Shown: positions 35,105-44,466, counted from the stretch's first letter. The stretch: DNA of 64,000 nucleotides from Oscillospiraceae bacterium (GCA_017847885.1 JAGAUA010000019.1:62001-126000); one strand, 5' to 3'. Notes: generated from the letters alone by a model not told the origin. Numbers and translations: made by a program.

Positions 35105-38100
35105 TAAAATCCCTTCCTCCAGTCAATTAACTCTTCACTTTGAATTATTTTATGCGCCATTTTTTCGCCGTCAACGTCCAGCTCCGCGCTAAGGTAATTT
35201 TTGATAACAATACTTTCGGGTAATTTGGATACCGAATCAGAAGACCGCGCCGAATCCCGTGACTTGGCAGCAGCGGTATATTCCGCCGAAACCGAATACT
35301 GCTCCGCCGCAATTGCCGACTGAATTTTGCTCATCGCCTCGTTAAATCCTGCAACATAATTGTCACCCATTGTTTTGCCCATGGAATATGTGTCTGCGTT
35401 CATCAGCGCCGCAAAGCTGTCGGACAAATCCGAGCCTGCAAAGCTGTTTTCGATACCTGCCATGCATTCATCCACAAAACGGGTTGTAAATTCGTCAACC
35501 TGTTCGCTTAGATTTCCCGAATTAAGACCTGCGATAAATGCGGTGAGCGCCTCTGCTCCGATTGCCTGTATATCGGGCGGAAGCGTTCCGAACTCGGCAA
35601 TTACACCCTTAACAAGGTCGGAGTTAAGCTTATCCATCTCGGGCGCATACAGCTCGTTTGCAAGGTCTTCGGCAAGTTTCTGCTTCTTAGTATATAAGTC
35701 ATTTATTTCTGCAAGCTCCGCGTCGGACATCGCCGCAAGGTTGGAAGCTACGAAAGAGCTGTCCTCAAAATCCATAGCCGTAAGCTCCGATAAAACCGCC
35801 TGCGAAGTGTTTCGGTTCTTCAGGTCAGTGATGTATCCATGATACTTTTTCATTTCGTCCATTTGCTTGCGCAGATTTTCTACACTGTATGTCGTTTTTT
35901 CCTTACCTTCCTTGTCTGTTTCGGTTACCATGGAAAACAGGCTGCCGACTGACATCAAACGGTTTTTGTAGCTGTTAACATCGCTTTCGAGGTCGCTGAA
36001 TGCCGATTTGTATTCCCGAACAATTTCGGAAATATTGTCGCGCACCGATTCGACCTGCTCCTGCTGTGCCTCGCGCTGATAGTCCATAATGGTTTTGTAG
36101 TAGCTGTACCATTCATCGGAGTATTCGCCGCAATACTTTGAGATGAACGCAAGCTGCTGTCTGTATGCGTCCTCGGCGGAAATAAGCCCAAGCGACTGCA
36201 TATGGGAAATGGAGTTCCATTCGTCCTGAAGCTGCTGTTCATATTCCTGTTGTGCCTTCTCCGCAAATGACTTCTGATAATCAATCAGATCCTCGTAGTA
36301 ATCCCAATGCACTTCAAGGTCTTCATCGCCGTATTTATCGAACGCTGCCTGTTTTTTAGCGTAAAGCTCCGACTCGGAGCTTATTACCCCAATAGCGTAC
36401 TCATGTTCAAGCTTAACCCATTCAGACTTAAGCTTTTCCGTAGAAGCGTCCTGATACTCGGTGAATTCTTCTATGCCGTTGTTGTACGCATCAATTGCCG
36501 ACGACATACTGTTGCTGATAAAGTCAACTATCGGCAATTGACCATATTCAGCATTAGAATTTAAAGCCTCTCTAAGCTTGTTATCCGCTTCTGAACTTGC
36601 TTTTGAAAGTTCATTGACTTTTTCCTCGATATATTTTATGTCATTTTCCAACTCTTCGGATTGCGCTTTTTTGGTTCCATACATTGCTCTGTCAATTGCG
36701 CGATGATTAGCCGGAGCATTAGGTGATTTACCGCCGTACCATCCTGTTTTCTCAAAGTTGGCTTCCATTTCTTCAAGCTCTTTTTGAATTTGAACCTGCT
36801 CTTTTATTTTAGCAGCATATTCTTCATCATACGCTTGAAAATAAGCCCTTTTGCGCATAGCATCGGTTACTGTATCAATAGATCCTGCAAGACTTTCATA
36901 GGCTCCGGTCTGTTCGTCAATAAGCCGTGTACCCTCGGGCATATATTCCTGCAGTTCTTCAGCTCGCTTACGCAAAAGCTCTTCGCCTTCACCCGTCTCA
37001 AGATATTGCTTACGCAGATCTTCATATTCCTGCATTTTACGCTTAACAACACCTATTTCGATTTCGGCGTTATCAATTGTTTCTTCGGTAAGAGCGTTTA
37101 TGTTTTTTATGCTCTCTGCGTGCTTATTTAACTCGGCAGTTGTTTCCTTGACCTTAGAAATGAATATCCCAAGACCTGCAACAACAGCCGCGAGTGCCGT
37201 TGCAATCAGCATAACGGGATTTACTGCGCAAACTGCGTTGAACGCCGCTTCGGCTGCCGTAGCAGCGGTAAGCTTGCCCGTAAATAAACCTACGGCAATT
37301 TCCGCAAATGACATTCCGCTTGCAAGTGCAACCTGCTGGAATGTTGCCGCGCTTGTTTCAGCGGCAAGCAAATTAAGCGCTCTGTTCGCTGCGGTTATGC
37401 TGTTGACAACAGGTGTGAGTACCGCTGCTGCTTTCATTGCAATAAATTCAGCGGCAACAAGCGCAAGAATCGTTTTTATTTCACCGGAATGATCAACGAT
37501 TTTTTCAAGTCCGCTGATAATAACGGGGATAACTGTTTCACTTGCGAACTCCAGCGCCGATTTTGTAAGATCGCTGAATCCATCGGAAATTTTGTCAACA
37601 CTGTCGGAAAGCTCGCCGTCGCTAAGGCTTTCCGTAAGTTCTCCAACGTAGCTCGTAACCTCCTGCACGGATTCCCTAAACGGTTGCTGAAATTTTTCGT
37701 ATGCTGCGATTCCGAGTCCCTCTATGGCTGACTGAAGGATCGTCAAATCCCCTTTGAGGTTGTCGTCCATAGTTTCAGCCATTTGAGCTGCCGCGCCCTC
37801 GCAGTCGGCGATGTATCCGCTTAATTCATCAAAGCGTTCCGCCGAGGTACCCAACAGAGCATTTACCGATTTAAGGTCGACTCTGTTAAAAATATCACTT
37901 AAAACTGCACTTTTTTCGCCATCGCTAAGTGTAGAAAGAGCCGTGTTGAGGTCTGCAAAAGTATCCTGAAGCGGTCGCATTGTTCCGCTGGCATCAAACG
38001 CCTTAACACCCAAACGTTCAAGTGATTCTGCCGCGGTATCCGTTGGAGCGGAAAGCGACAGAATAACGTTTCTCAGGGCTGTACCGCCCTCAGAACCTTT

Positions 38101-38748
38101 GATACCGTTATCGGCAAGGATGCCGAGCGCCGTGTTCATTTCAACAACGCCGCCCGAAAGAGTTTTAGCTGTACCGCCGACCGTTAGAATCGCTTCTCCC
38201 AATTGCGATACGGAGGTGTTGGACTTTTGCGCTGTGACTGCCAGCTGGTCAGCAAATGTCGCCATTTGGGATGTTTCCAATCCCAGCGCCGACATTGCAT
38301 CGGTAATCATATCCGAAGCCGAAGCAAGTTCCATACCGCCTGCTGCCGCAACGTTCAGCACGGTCGGGAGAGCCGCAACAGCCTTTTCTGCATCGTATCC
38401 GGCAAGAGCAAGGTAATTCAGCGCTTCGCCTGCTTGTGAGGCGGAGAATTTTGTTGATTCACCCATATCCTTTGCCGCTTCGGATAATATCTCAAATTCA
38501 GCAGCGGCGGAGGTTATGCCCATCGTCGCGGCAACCTGTGACATAGAGGCTTCAAAACCAGAACCTACGGCAACCATCTGAGCAGGTATTTGTGCAGCCG
38601 CTGACGATACCTGACTAACCATATTTGCAACAATATTACCTATTGCAACATCTGCAGCCATTTTAAGACTGTTTACTCCGCTTTCAAATCCGCTGTTATC
38701 TATTCCTGTACCAAACATTAACGTGCCGTCAAAAGCCAATTTTCTCAC
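35104..38748 (-). CDS. tail tape measure protein
   Basis: 1214 residues. The N-terminal ~400 residues match the TP901-type tape-measure core (EASMSQVAATMGITS, LSEAAKDMGESTKFSASQAG, GSEGGTALRNVI). Hydrophobic helices at about 420-530 and long coiled-coil regions follow. Length sets tail length, at roughly 180 nm by the usual rule. It supports a long flexible or straight non-contractile tail. Confidence 0.93.
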   Translation of the reverse strand: MRKLAFDGTLMFGTGIDNSGFESGVNSLKMAADVAIGNIVANMVSQVSSAAAQIPAQMVAVGSGFEASMSQVAATMGITSAAAEFEILSEAAKDMGESTKFSASQAGEALNYLALAGYDAEKAVAALPTVLNVAAAGGMELASASDMITDAMSALGLETSQMATFADQLAVTAQKSNTSVSQLGEAILTVGGTAKTLSGGVVEMNTALGILADNGIKGSEGGTALRNVILSLSAPTDTAAESLERLGVKAFDASGTMRPLQDTFADLNTALSTLSDGEKSAVLSDIFNRVDLKSVNALLGTSAERFDELSGYIADCEGAAAQMAETMDDNLKGDLTILQSAIEGLGIAAYEKFQQPFRESVQEVTSYVGELTESLSDGELSDSVDKISDGFSDLTKSALEFASETVIPVIISGLEKIVDHSGEIKTILALVAAEFIAMKAAAVLTPVVNSITAANRALNLLAAETSAATFQQVALASGMSFAEIAVGLFTGKLTAATAAEAAFNAVCAVNPVMLIATALAAVVAGLGIFISKVKETTAELNKHAESIKNINALTEETIDNAEIEIGVVKRKMQEYEDLRKQYLETGEGEELLRKRAEELQEYMPEGTRLIDEQTGAYESLAGSIDTVTDAMRKRAYFQAYDEEYAAKIKEQVQIQKELEEMEANFEKTGWYGGKSPNAPANHRAIDRAMYGTKKAQSEELENDIKYIEEKVNELSKASSEADNKLREALNSNAEYGQLPIVDFISNSMSSAIDAYNNGIEEFTEYQDASTEKLKSEWVKLEHEYAIGVISSESELYAKKQAAFDKYGDEDLEVHWDYYEDLIDYQKSFAEKAQQEYEQQLQDEWNSISHMQSLGLISAEDAYRQQLAFISKYCGEYSDEWYSYYKTIMDYQREAQQEQVESVRDNISEIVREYKSAFSDLESDVNSYKNRLMSVGSLFSMVTETDKEGKEKTTYSVENLRKQMDEMKKYHGYITDLKNRNTSQAVLSELTAMDFEDSSFVASNLAAMSDAELAEINDLYTKKQKLAEDLANELYAPEMDKLNSDLVKGVIAEFGTLPPDIQAIGAEALTAFIAGLNSGNLSEQVDEFTTRFVDECMAGIENSFAGSDLSDSFAALMNADTYSMGKTMGDNYVAGFNEAMSKIQSAIAAEQYSVSAEYTAAAKSRDSARSSDSVSKLPESIVIKNYLSAELDVDGEKMAHKIIQSEELIDWRKGF

Positions 38749-38788
38749 CTCACCAAAAGTTAAGTGAAATCATCGGCTCATAATGGCA

Positions 38789-38947
38789 CTACTTGATTTC
38801 GCTGTTTATACGTATTTCAAAAATTTTCTTGCAGTTACGGGCTTTGCATCGCACGTACAATCCGCTGCAAACTGCATTTTTATCCCGTTCTATGGGCATT
38901 TCATATCCGCAGAACGGACATTTTATTTTTTCTTTCTTGTTTTTCAT
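38789..38947 (-). CDS. small zinc-ribbon protein, Com-like
   Basis: A 52-residue protein too short for most gene callers. Cysteines at 10, 13, 27, 34 and 39 (KCPFCGYEMP ... VRCKARNCKKIFEIRI) form a zinc ribbon. AAGGAG lies upstream of the ATG. Mu encodes a small zinc-finger regulator, Com, that activates mom translation, and this protein has the same size and type although it sits ahead of the tape-measure gene. RNA or DNA binding is inference. Confidence 0.75.
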   Translation of the reverse strand: MKNKKEKIKCPFCGYEMPIERDKNAVCSGLYVRCKARNCKKIFEIRINSEIK

Positions 38948-38956
38948 TATTTCTCC

Positions 38957-38985
38957 TTGCGTTATACTCGGATTTGTGGTATAAT
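38957..38985 (+). promoter_or_regulatory. promoter of the lipoprotein moron
   Basis: TTGCGT (38957-38962), a 17-base spacer and TATAAT (38980-38985) read rightward, against the tail operon, 33 bases before the lipoprotein start. Confidence 0.72.
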
Positions 38986-39017
38986 GTATATAATTTTACA
39001 TAAAAAGGGGTATTTCT

Positions 39018-39566
39018 ATGAAAAAAATCTTTGCTGTTGTTATGTGTTGTGTATGCTGTTTTCTTACCGCTTGCGGAAATTTAAGTGCTAAAGATTATAC
39101 GTATTTTAATCATGATCTTTATTGGGGTATGTCTCAGAACGAAGCTGACAAAATCTTGTCAGAAAAATACACAACTATAAATTCCGGAAACACCATTTCT
39201 TATGATATTGATAATTCCGAAGATTTTCTGTATCCTGACAAAGAAATTGCCGTAAATCCGACCATTCAATTGGAATTTGAAAAAGATAAACTTGTCAAGA
39301 TAACACAAAAATATACATATGAAATGCTGCTTCCCGGAAGCTTTGGAGAATTGTTTAATACATATCTGTTTATTGCATTAAAAGCAGATAAAGAGGAAGA
39401 GCTTTCAGAACGCTATATAGAATTATCTGATGGCTCTCAAGCACTTTCCTCTCAAGCTGCAATGTATTGTACAGAAGCCGAAAATGTTTTTATTTGTGCT
39501 ATATATTTCCCTGTTCCGGGAGCGGAAACAACAAGCATTACAATTGAATTTGAACCCAAGGACTAA
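39018..39566 (+). CDS. prophage-encoded lipoprotein (moron)
   Basis: A 182-residue secreted lipoprotein. It has a signal peptide with lipobox FLTAC at residues 15-19, so Cys19 would be lipidated. The mature part is acidic and AT-rich in codon use. It is the only gene on this strand inside the late region, with its own promoter and AAGGGG ribosome site, and its stop overlaps the Gp15 stop. This is the classic sign of a gene expressed from the lysogen. A role in superinfection exclusion or host surface change is inferred only from such morons elsewhere. Confidence 0.8.
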   Translation: MKKIFAVVMCCVCCFLTACGNLSAKDYTYFNHDLYWGMSQNEADKILSEKYTTINSGNTISYDIDNSEDFLYPDKEIAVNPTIQLEFEKDKLVKITQKYTYEMLLPGSFGELFNTYLFIALKADKEEELSERYIELSDGSQALSSQAAMYCTEAENVFICAIYFPVPGAETTSITIEFEPKD

Positions 39567-40144
39567 ACTCCCATCTGTTCCTTTAACCGCTTGAGTTCGT
39601 TTATTTTCTGCTGTTCGGAAATCGAGCGCGGTAAAGCGTAAACCCGTTTCATTTCCATAAGGAAATCCTTGCGGTACGCAGGAGTTTTACTTGTGATCTC
39701 CTCAGCTCGGTACTGCATTATAGCACTCATTTTGCAGTCGTGGAGCGATCTGAACATAGCCTTGAATTTCCACCAATGGAGGTAAGGAATGTCCGCCAGA
39801 TCAATTTGATAAACCGACATAAAATCCGCATAAATATAACCGTCGTCGTATTCAAACGAATACACGGCGGTTTCTTTTTTCGCCTTGCCCTTGCCGCCGC
39901 GTGAAGAAACCGGCTCTCCGCCGCATTGGTAAAACCACAGCAGGAAATCCCAAAGTTCTTCATTAACGGGCGGAATTTCGGGGAATATGATTTCCAGAAG
40001 CCTCAATTTTTTGTCCTTTGGAGTAATGTCCTTGTCGGTAAACAGCAGTTCAAATTTGATCCATTCGCGGAAATCCGTCTGCATTTTATAAACCCTGCCG
40101 CCGAACTCATACGCAAGCGGCAGGGTATCGATCAACAGGTTCAT
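39563..40144 (-). CDS. tail assembly chaperone, Gp15 type
   Basis: 193 residues of the phage Gp15 family: N-terminal LPLAYEFGGRVYKMQTDFRE, and C-terminal HWWKFKAMFRSLHD ... ITSKTPAYRKDF. In this arrangement it is the second tail chaperone, made after the smaller one. It overlaps the previous gene by 4 bases. No slippery sequence is needed because each has its own start. Confidence 0.87.
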   Translation of the reverse strand: MNLLIDTLPLAYEFGGRVYKMQTDFREWIKFELLFTDKDITPKDKKLRLLEIIFPEIPPVNEELWDFLLWFYQCGGEPVSSRGGKGKAKKETAVYSFEYDDGYIYADFMSVYQIDLADIPYLHWWKFKAMFRSLHDCKMSAIMQYRAEEITSKTPAYRKDFLMEMKRVYALPRSISEQQKINELKRLKEQMGV

Positions 40145-40524
40145 CCGCGTATGGTCTTTGCTGCGGAGTAACGGGCAAGCAGCTCGTTCTGATTGCGGTT
40201 CATTTCAAAATTGAGAGCTGTCCAGAAGCCGAGGATCTCGTCAACGTCGATTTCCTGCAGCTTGGCTTCAGGGAAAAGGCGTTCAGTTTCATCTTCTCCG
40301 ATGAACAGCGCAATACCCTTCTTTATCGCGGTAACGGATTCCGAGGTACTGGATGTGTTTGAAATTTCCTTGCGAACATCTTCCAGATTATCACTGAAAG
40401 CAACAGTTTTTATGGGAATTTCGTAAGTTTTTCCGTAGGCGTTAAGAGTGCGCGGCTTGCGAACGTAAGAAAACTCTCCGGATTTAACAACGCCGTTCTG
40501 CATAGGGATAATGTTAGATTTCAT
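40141..40524 (-). CDS. tail assembly chaperone (gpG-like)
   Basis: A 127-residue protein between tail tube and Gp15, the normal place of the first tail chaperone. The ATG at 40524 (MKSNIIPMQ) follows GGAGG. A TTG further upstream is unlikely because it precedes that site. The sequence is helical and acidic in the second half. Confidence 0.75.
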   Translation of the reverse strand: MKSNIIPMQNGVVKSGEFSYVRKPRTLNAYGKTYEIPIKTVAFSDNLEDVRKEISNTSSTSESVTAIKKGIALFIGEDETERLFPEAKLQEIDVDEILGFWTALNFEMNRNQNELLARYSAAKTIRG

Positions 40525-40544
40525 AATAAATTCCTCCAAGTATT

Positions 40545-41126
40545 TTATTCGGTCTGCTCGTCAGACTCGGTGCTTGAAACGGTCTGAGCGTCAGGCTCGG
40601 TATCAGACCATATTCCTGTGGTCGGATTAAACCAGCCGATTGTTTCGTCGCCCTGACCGTTAAAGTTGCCTTTAATGATCATATCGTCGTCATCATCGCA
40701 GGACGATACCTCAACGGCGTAATTACCCTTACGAGCAGGATACGACCCGTTTACAACAGTGTCAAACTTGTCGACAGTAACCATGGAAATAACGGCTTCT
40801 GTTCCTGTTTTACGCATGGTATAAATGTCATATACCTTGCGCACGGCAGGCTGGAGAAACATAAGCAGCGCTTCAAACGCAAATGACGGCGCATAGCTCG
40901 TAATATTTTTACGCTTGGATTTCTCGTTGATAAACTTGCGCTCCTTGGTCTGTGCGGACGGTGATTCGGTCATTGCCGACCAGCCTGCGCCGAGCTGCTG
41001 ATATGTGTTCTCAGCAATTGTATTTTCGCCCATTTTCACTCCGGAAACGTCCATAAAATGGAGTATGTCCGTACGCTGGGCGGTTGCTTCGATGTTTGTT
41101 TTTTCAGGTGCTTCGTAAATAGCCAT
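40545..41126 (-). CDS. major tail (tube) protein
   Basis: 193 residues in the tail-tube position, between the tail terminator-like genes and the tail chaperone. The beta-rich body has the N-terminal TQRTDILHFMD-type start seen in Firmicute tail tubes and an acidic, Thr/Ser/Gln-rich tail (about 35 residues). The absence of a sheath gene beside it argues for a siphovirus tail. Confidence 0.75.
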   Translation of the reverse strand: MAIYEAPEKTNIEATAQRTDILHFMDVSGVKMGENTIAENTYQQLGAGWSAMTESPSAQTKERKFINEKSKRKNITSYAPSFAFEALLMFLQPAVRKVYDIYTMRKTGTEAVISMVTVDKFDTVVNGSYPARKGNYAVEVSSCDDDDDMIIKGNFNGQGDETIGWFNPTTGIWSDTEPDAQTVSSTESDEQTE

Positions 41127-41128
41127 AA

Positions 41129-41560
41129 TCAGTTACCTCCCGATTTTATGTAATTTAATTTAAATTGGATCTGATATAACCCGGTTTTTCCGGTTTTATC
41201 GCGTTCGAACAGCATACCGTTCGCCGCCGAAAGCTTTGTAGGGGTGCAGCCTTTAGGCATAGCAGGGAAATTTTTAGCCGCGCTCTGAGCGGCGCACCAA
41301 TCTCCCATACGCTCTACAAATTCGGCGTTTTCAAGCATTTTACCGTCCAATGTCGATAATCTTGCCTGCAGCACAAAATTATACTCATATTTTCCGCCGC
41401 CGGAAATAAACGGCTTTGCGAGTACGTCGCTGTCAACGAAAATTCCGTAATTCCCGGCTGTATCGGAAGTCCAGTCAATGTGCCTGTCTTTTAAAGGGAT
41501 TTCCGCGAGCAGTGGACACGCCGCCATGTACTCGCGTACGCCCTTAATTATGCTTGCCAT
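41129..41560 (-). CDS. minor capsid / tail terminator protein
   Basis: 143 residues; begins MASIIKGVREYMAACPLL and ends in beta strands (YQIQFKLNYIK). It resembles the minor capsid 3 / tail-terminator proteins found at this position in Firmicute phages. It would cap the tail at the head junction. Confidence 0.7.
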   Translation of the reverse strand: MASIIKGVREYMAACPLLAEIPLKDRHIDWTSDTAGNYGIFVDSDVLAKPFISGGGKYEYNFVLQARLSTLDGKMLENAEFVERMGDWCAAQSAAKNFPAMPKGCTPTKLSAANGMLFERDKTGKTGLYQIQFKLNYIKSGGN

Positions 41561-41561
41561 G

Positions 41562-41915
41562 TTACCTCCTTTTGGCGCCGATGATTTTACGCACGCCGTT
41601 CATAATTGTTTTGCCCCATACGGCTTTCATGCGTTCAAACCATTTTGCGCCGCGCAAACCGCCGTTTGCAAGTCCCTCGATGCCTCTGCCGAGGTTGGAA
41701 TAATATACCGCACGCGAATACGTTGCAACATATCGGATAATCCCGGTACCGATAACGGTACCGAGGATAACCGAGCGTTTGAGGAAGCCTGTCTGAAACG
41801 GCGTATATTTGTCCATATACCGTATGCACTCGCTGTCAACAAACTTTTGCGCCTTGCCGTTTTTGGCAAGACCCCGTTCGTTGAGAAGCTGACGGGTAGG
41901 CTTGATCTTAAGCAT
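41562..41915 (-). CDS. minor capsid protein (head-tail joining)
   Basis: 117 residues. The middle segment YTPFQTGFLKRSVI followed by ATYSRAVYYSNLGRG is typical of minor capsid 2-type / head-tail joining proteins (PFxTGxLxxS ... YAxxxYYG). Basic C terminus. Confidence 0.75.
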   Translation of the reverse strand: MLKIKPTRQLLNERGLAKNGKAQKFVDSECIRYMDKYTPFQTGFLKRSVILGTVIGTGIIRYVATYSRAVYYSNLGRGIEGLANGGLRGAKWFERMKAVWGKTIMNGVRKIIGAKRR

Positions 41916-42295
41916 TATACCGCTCCCATTCTGACGTGCTGCATATTTGCCGAGCCGAACAATGCCTCAACCGCGTCGTTAATTGTGTATGCATCGCGCT
42001 GCTCCAACACTTCTGTAATATCCTCCAGCTCGCATTTGCCTTTTATTATAACCGTGCGCTGACCGTTAGGGTCGGCAGTCCAGCCATAGCCGCAAAAGTC
42101 CGAAGCAGGAACATAATCGTGCAGCTGGTCGGCAAAAACAGTAACAATCACCGTCGAGGCGTTTTCTGCGCCGTATTTCTTTACCTCGGTGCCTCTGACA
42201 TCACGCCAAAACACCGCCGGAATGTACGTCCGCTTATATGACCCATCCTCCAGCTGATTGTAAATTGTGCAGGACGCATTTGTGATCATATCCAA
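41915..42295 (-). CDS. head-tail connector-region protein (DUF6751-like)
   Basis: 126 residues; begins MDMITNASCTIYNQ, like the DUF6751 family of Clostridial prophages, and has beta strands with VKKYGAENASTVIVTVFAD. Stop and start overlap by 1 base with the next gene. Likely head closure. The family name is from memory. Confidence 0.65.
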   Translation of the reverse strand: MDMITNASCTIYNQLEDGSYKRTYIPAVFWRDVRGTEVKKYGAENASTVIVTVFADQLHDYVPASDFCGYGWTADPNGQRTVIIKGKCELEDITEVLEQRDAYTINDAVEALFGSANMQHVRMGAV

Positions 42296-42639
42296 TTCAC
42301 CGCCTTTACAAGGTCTGCAAGATATAGCTGAATAGTATCGTCCATACGCTGATCTGCAGACCGTTGGGAGCCGACAGCATAGGATACTTTATATCCCTCA
42401 ACGCTCTCAGAACTCTTAACTCCTCCCGATTCAAAGGATTTAATGGTTTCCGCAAGAGCGCAGCAGGCTTTCTGAACCCTCAGTTCCATGCCGGGTGGAA
42501 TGCCCGATTTATGCAGCACATAATCTGTGCGTTTGTCGATATAGTCAGAAGCTCGCTCCGAATTCTGATCGAAGTCAGCTTCAGAGAGCTTGTTGCCCTT
42601 GTAGGTATTTTGGTAAAAAAAGTAGTCAGCGTATGCCAT
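42286..42639 (-). CDS. head-tail adaptor protein
   Basis: A 117-residue helical protein beginning MAYADYFFYQNTYKGNKLSE, with SERASDYIDKRTDYVL, the typical N-terminal pattern of gp6-like head-tail adaptors. The ATG at 42639 follows GGGGTGA. An upstream GTG (42648) is the alternative. Confidence 0.75.
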   Translation of the reverse strand: MAYADYFFYQNTYKGNKLSEADFDQNSERASDYIDKRTDYVLHKSGIPPGMELRVQKACCALAETIKSFESGGVKSSESVEGYKVSYAVGSQRSADQRMDDTIQLYLADLVKAVNWI

Positions 42640-42644
42640 GCTTA

Positions 42645-42821
42645 TCACCCCATTGCTTCATTAAAAGCGGCAATGATCTCGGCTTTTGTCTTTGCCTTGC
42701 CGAGGTCAATGCCGTCCTCTGCAGCAAGATTCCTGAGTTGGCTTATCGTAAGGCTTTCAAGACCGGGCTCGTGATAAACTTCAGGCTTACTGTCGAGGAT
42801 AAAAAGTCCTATATGCTTCAT
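42645..42821 (-). CDS. small HeH/LEM-like head protein
   Basis: 58 residues, ATG at 42821. The segment LTISQLRNLAAEDGIDLGKA followed by KTKAEIIAAFN is a helix-extended-helix (HeH/LEM/SAP-like) DNA-binding module often encoded right after the capsid gene in Firmicute phages. It sits between capsid and adaptor genes. Confidence 0.75.
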   Translation of the reverse strand: MKHIGLFILDSKPEVYHEPGLESLTISQLRNLAAEDGIDLGKAKTKAEIIAAFNEAMG

Positions 42822-42833
42822 AAAGCGTCCTCC

Positions 42834-43853
42834 TTATGCCTTGTGGTGCAGATAAATACCTGCAGCCTTGTTTGCGTAGATGTCAGCAAGACCGTAAGCA
42901 CGGAAGAAGAACAGCCAGCTATCGTCAAACTGATTTTCCTCGGGAGTAACAATCTTGTTTACCGTGTGCTTCGGATACTGGATGACCGCCGACTTTTCGA
43001 TTATCATAAAGTTGATATCCTTTGCGGCGGAAGCAGTCTTTTTGTAATAAGTGTCCGTAGTCCAGCTCGGTGTGCTGTCGTCTGTAACAGCGGTGTATGT
43101 GCTGCCAGATTTTGTGTAATACGACTTGTAGCCGTCAGACCAATCGGACGGCTCCGCCTTGGTCAGCTCATAATGATCCGTTCCCTTTCTGTAGCCGCCT
43201 TCGGTTTCGCCGGGAGTGGTGCCATCATACATATCAATGGACGTGTAGAAACGTGACTGCGGCACCTTGGCTACTCCTGCAAAGCTGTCAAACACCGCTT
43301 TTGACTTGTAGGTATCAACGTTATTTGCAAGGTTGTAATATGTAGGCGTGATAAAGAGGTATCTGGAGCCGGCAGGCACCTCGTTTTCGTCCATTGTGTT
43401 CTGCGCTTCAACAAGAGCAGCAAGCACAGCTTCGCCCGAATTGAGATTTGCCGAAGCCAATGAAATGCCGGAAGCGCCTGCATAAGCCGCAAAACGGAAT
43501 GCATCAAGCTCCGGTACGGTTTTTGTGCGGACAAACTCCGAAGACAGCTTGCCGAATGCAAGACCGACGGTTTCTTCGTTGTCCATATCATCAATAGAAA
43601 ACTTGCGTCCTCTGTCGTAATTAAATGCGACCGTTTCGTTTGTAAAGGTAACATCTCCCTTTACATAACCGCTGTTTCTGCTGTAATCAGCAAGACCGTC
43701 CATTGAGATCTTCGGGATAATGATCTCGTTTGCGTTTGCGCCTGCTCTGACAAGAGCGGAATCACCGTCAAGGACAGATGTGCATGAAGCTGTCTGATAT
43801 ACTTCGGGAAGGAGATCGATGTACTTTTTGAATTTTACAATTGTATTTGGCAT
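42834..43853 (-). CDS. major capsid protein
   Basis: 339 residues with an HK97-like layout: N-terminal helix (FKKYIDLLPEVYQTAS), GDVTFTNETVAFNYDRGRKFSIDDMD, and SRYLFITPTYYNLA near residue 165. Residues ~225-285 are an inserted Tyr/Trp-rich domain (ELTKAEPSDWSDGYKSYYTK) of the kind found in capsid and tail proteins of gut Firmicute phages. It follows the scaffold gene by 18 bases. Confidence 0.87.
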   Translation of the reverse strand: MPNTIVKFKKYIDLLPEVYQTASCTSVLDGDSALVRAGANANEIIIPKISMDGLADYSRNSGYVKGDVTFTNETVAFNYDRGRKFSIDDMDNEETVGLAFGKLSSEFVRTKTVPELDAFRFAAYAGASGISLASANLNSGEAVLAALVEAQNTMDENEVPAGSRYLFITPTYYNLANNVDTYKSKAVFDSFAGVAKVPQSRFYTSIDMYDGTTPGETEGGYRKGTDHYELTKAEPSDWSDGYKSYYTKSGSTYTAVTDDSTPSWTTDTYYKKTASAAKDINFMIIEKSAVIQYPKHTVNKIVTPEENQFDDSWLFFFRAYGLADIYANKAAGIYLHHKA

Positions 43854-43871
43854 ATTTCTTACCTCTCTTTC

Positions 43872-44408
43872 TTACTTTGCGGCAGTCAGACCCATTACTG
43901 CTCTTACCTGTGCATCGGAAATGTAATCGGTCTTGCCGCCGTGGTCGATGCCCGTATCAATTTTTGTGCCCGTTGTTTTGGGAGCATTGAACAGGAACGG
44001 CTTATCGTTCTGAAGTTTTTCAAGCTGTTCGGTAAATCCAATCAACTTACCGTCATCGCCAAGCTTAACGATGCTCTTGTCGATCTGACCTCTGACGATA
44101 TCCTTATCCAGAGCGCCGCTGTCGGCAAGAGCAAGAGCGATAGCGTTATCAAGCTTTAATGCAGCCGTTTCATCGGCAAGCTTTTTGTTAGCTTCCGCAA
44201 CGTCCGCTTTCAGCTTTTCAACGTCTACACCGTCAAACTTTTTAACAGTTTCGGTCAGTTCATTGATCTTATCTGCTGCCATTGCAAGCTCCGCTTCCTT
44301 ATCGGTCAATTTACTCTTTTCGGCGGCGATTTCCGCTTCGTTCAGCGCAATTACCTGCTGCGCCATTTCCTCGACGATGCCGAGCCTTGTAAGATCTTCA
44401 AGTTTCAT
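43872..44408 (-). CDS. capsid scaffold protein (GP20 type)
   Basis: 178 residues, mostly coiled coil: long helices rich in Glu/Lys/Ala (about residues 10-90) and the C-terminal TEQLEKLQNDKPFLFNAPK. It matches minor structural GP20 scaffolds that precede the capsid gene and help build the procapsid. GGAGG precedes the ATG. Confidence 0.85.
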   Translation of the reverse strand: MKLEDLTRLGIVEEMAQQVIALNEAEIAAEKSKLTDKEAELAMAADKINELTETVKKFDGVDVEKLKADVAEANKKLADETAALKLDNAIALALADSGALDKDIVRGQIDKSIVKLGDDGKLIGFTEQLEKLQNDKPFLFNAPKTTGTKIDTGIDHGGKTDYISDAQVRAVMGLTAAK

Positions 44409-44435
44409 TTGTTTTCCTCCTTAAAAAAATAGTAT

Positions 44436-44466
44436 AAAAAAAAGCAGCTTCAAACGGTGTTTGAAG
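44436..44466 (-). terminator. terminator ahead of the scaffold gene
   Basis: CTTCAAAC (44448-44455) pairs with 44459-44466, followed on the minus strand by CTGC and eight T. It would separate the toxin/immunity region from the scaffold-capsid genes unless antitermination occurs. The gap 44467-44630 has no gene I can support. Confidence 0.75.

Noticed and set aside
38783..39091. 102-codon plus-strand frame
   Set aside because: It is antisense to the 52-residue zinc-ribbon gene and then overlaps the lipoprotein gene; the real features are on those frames.
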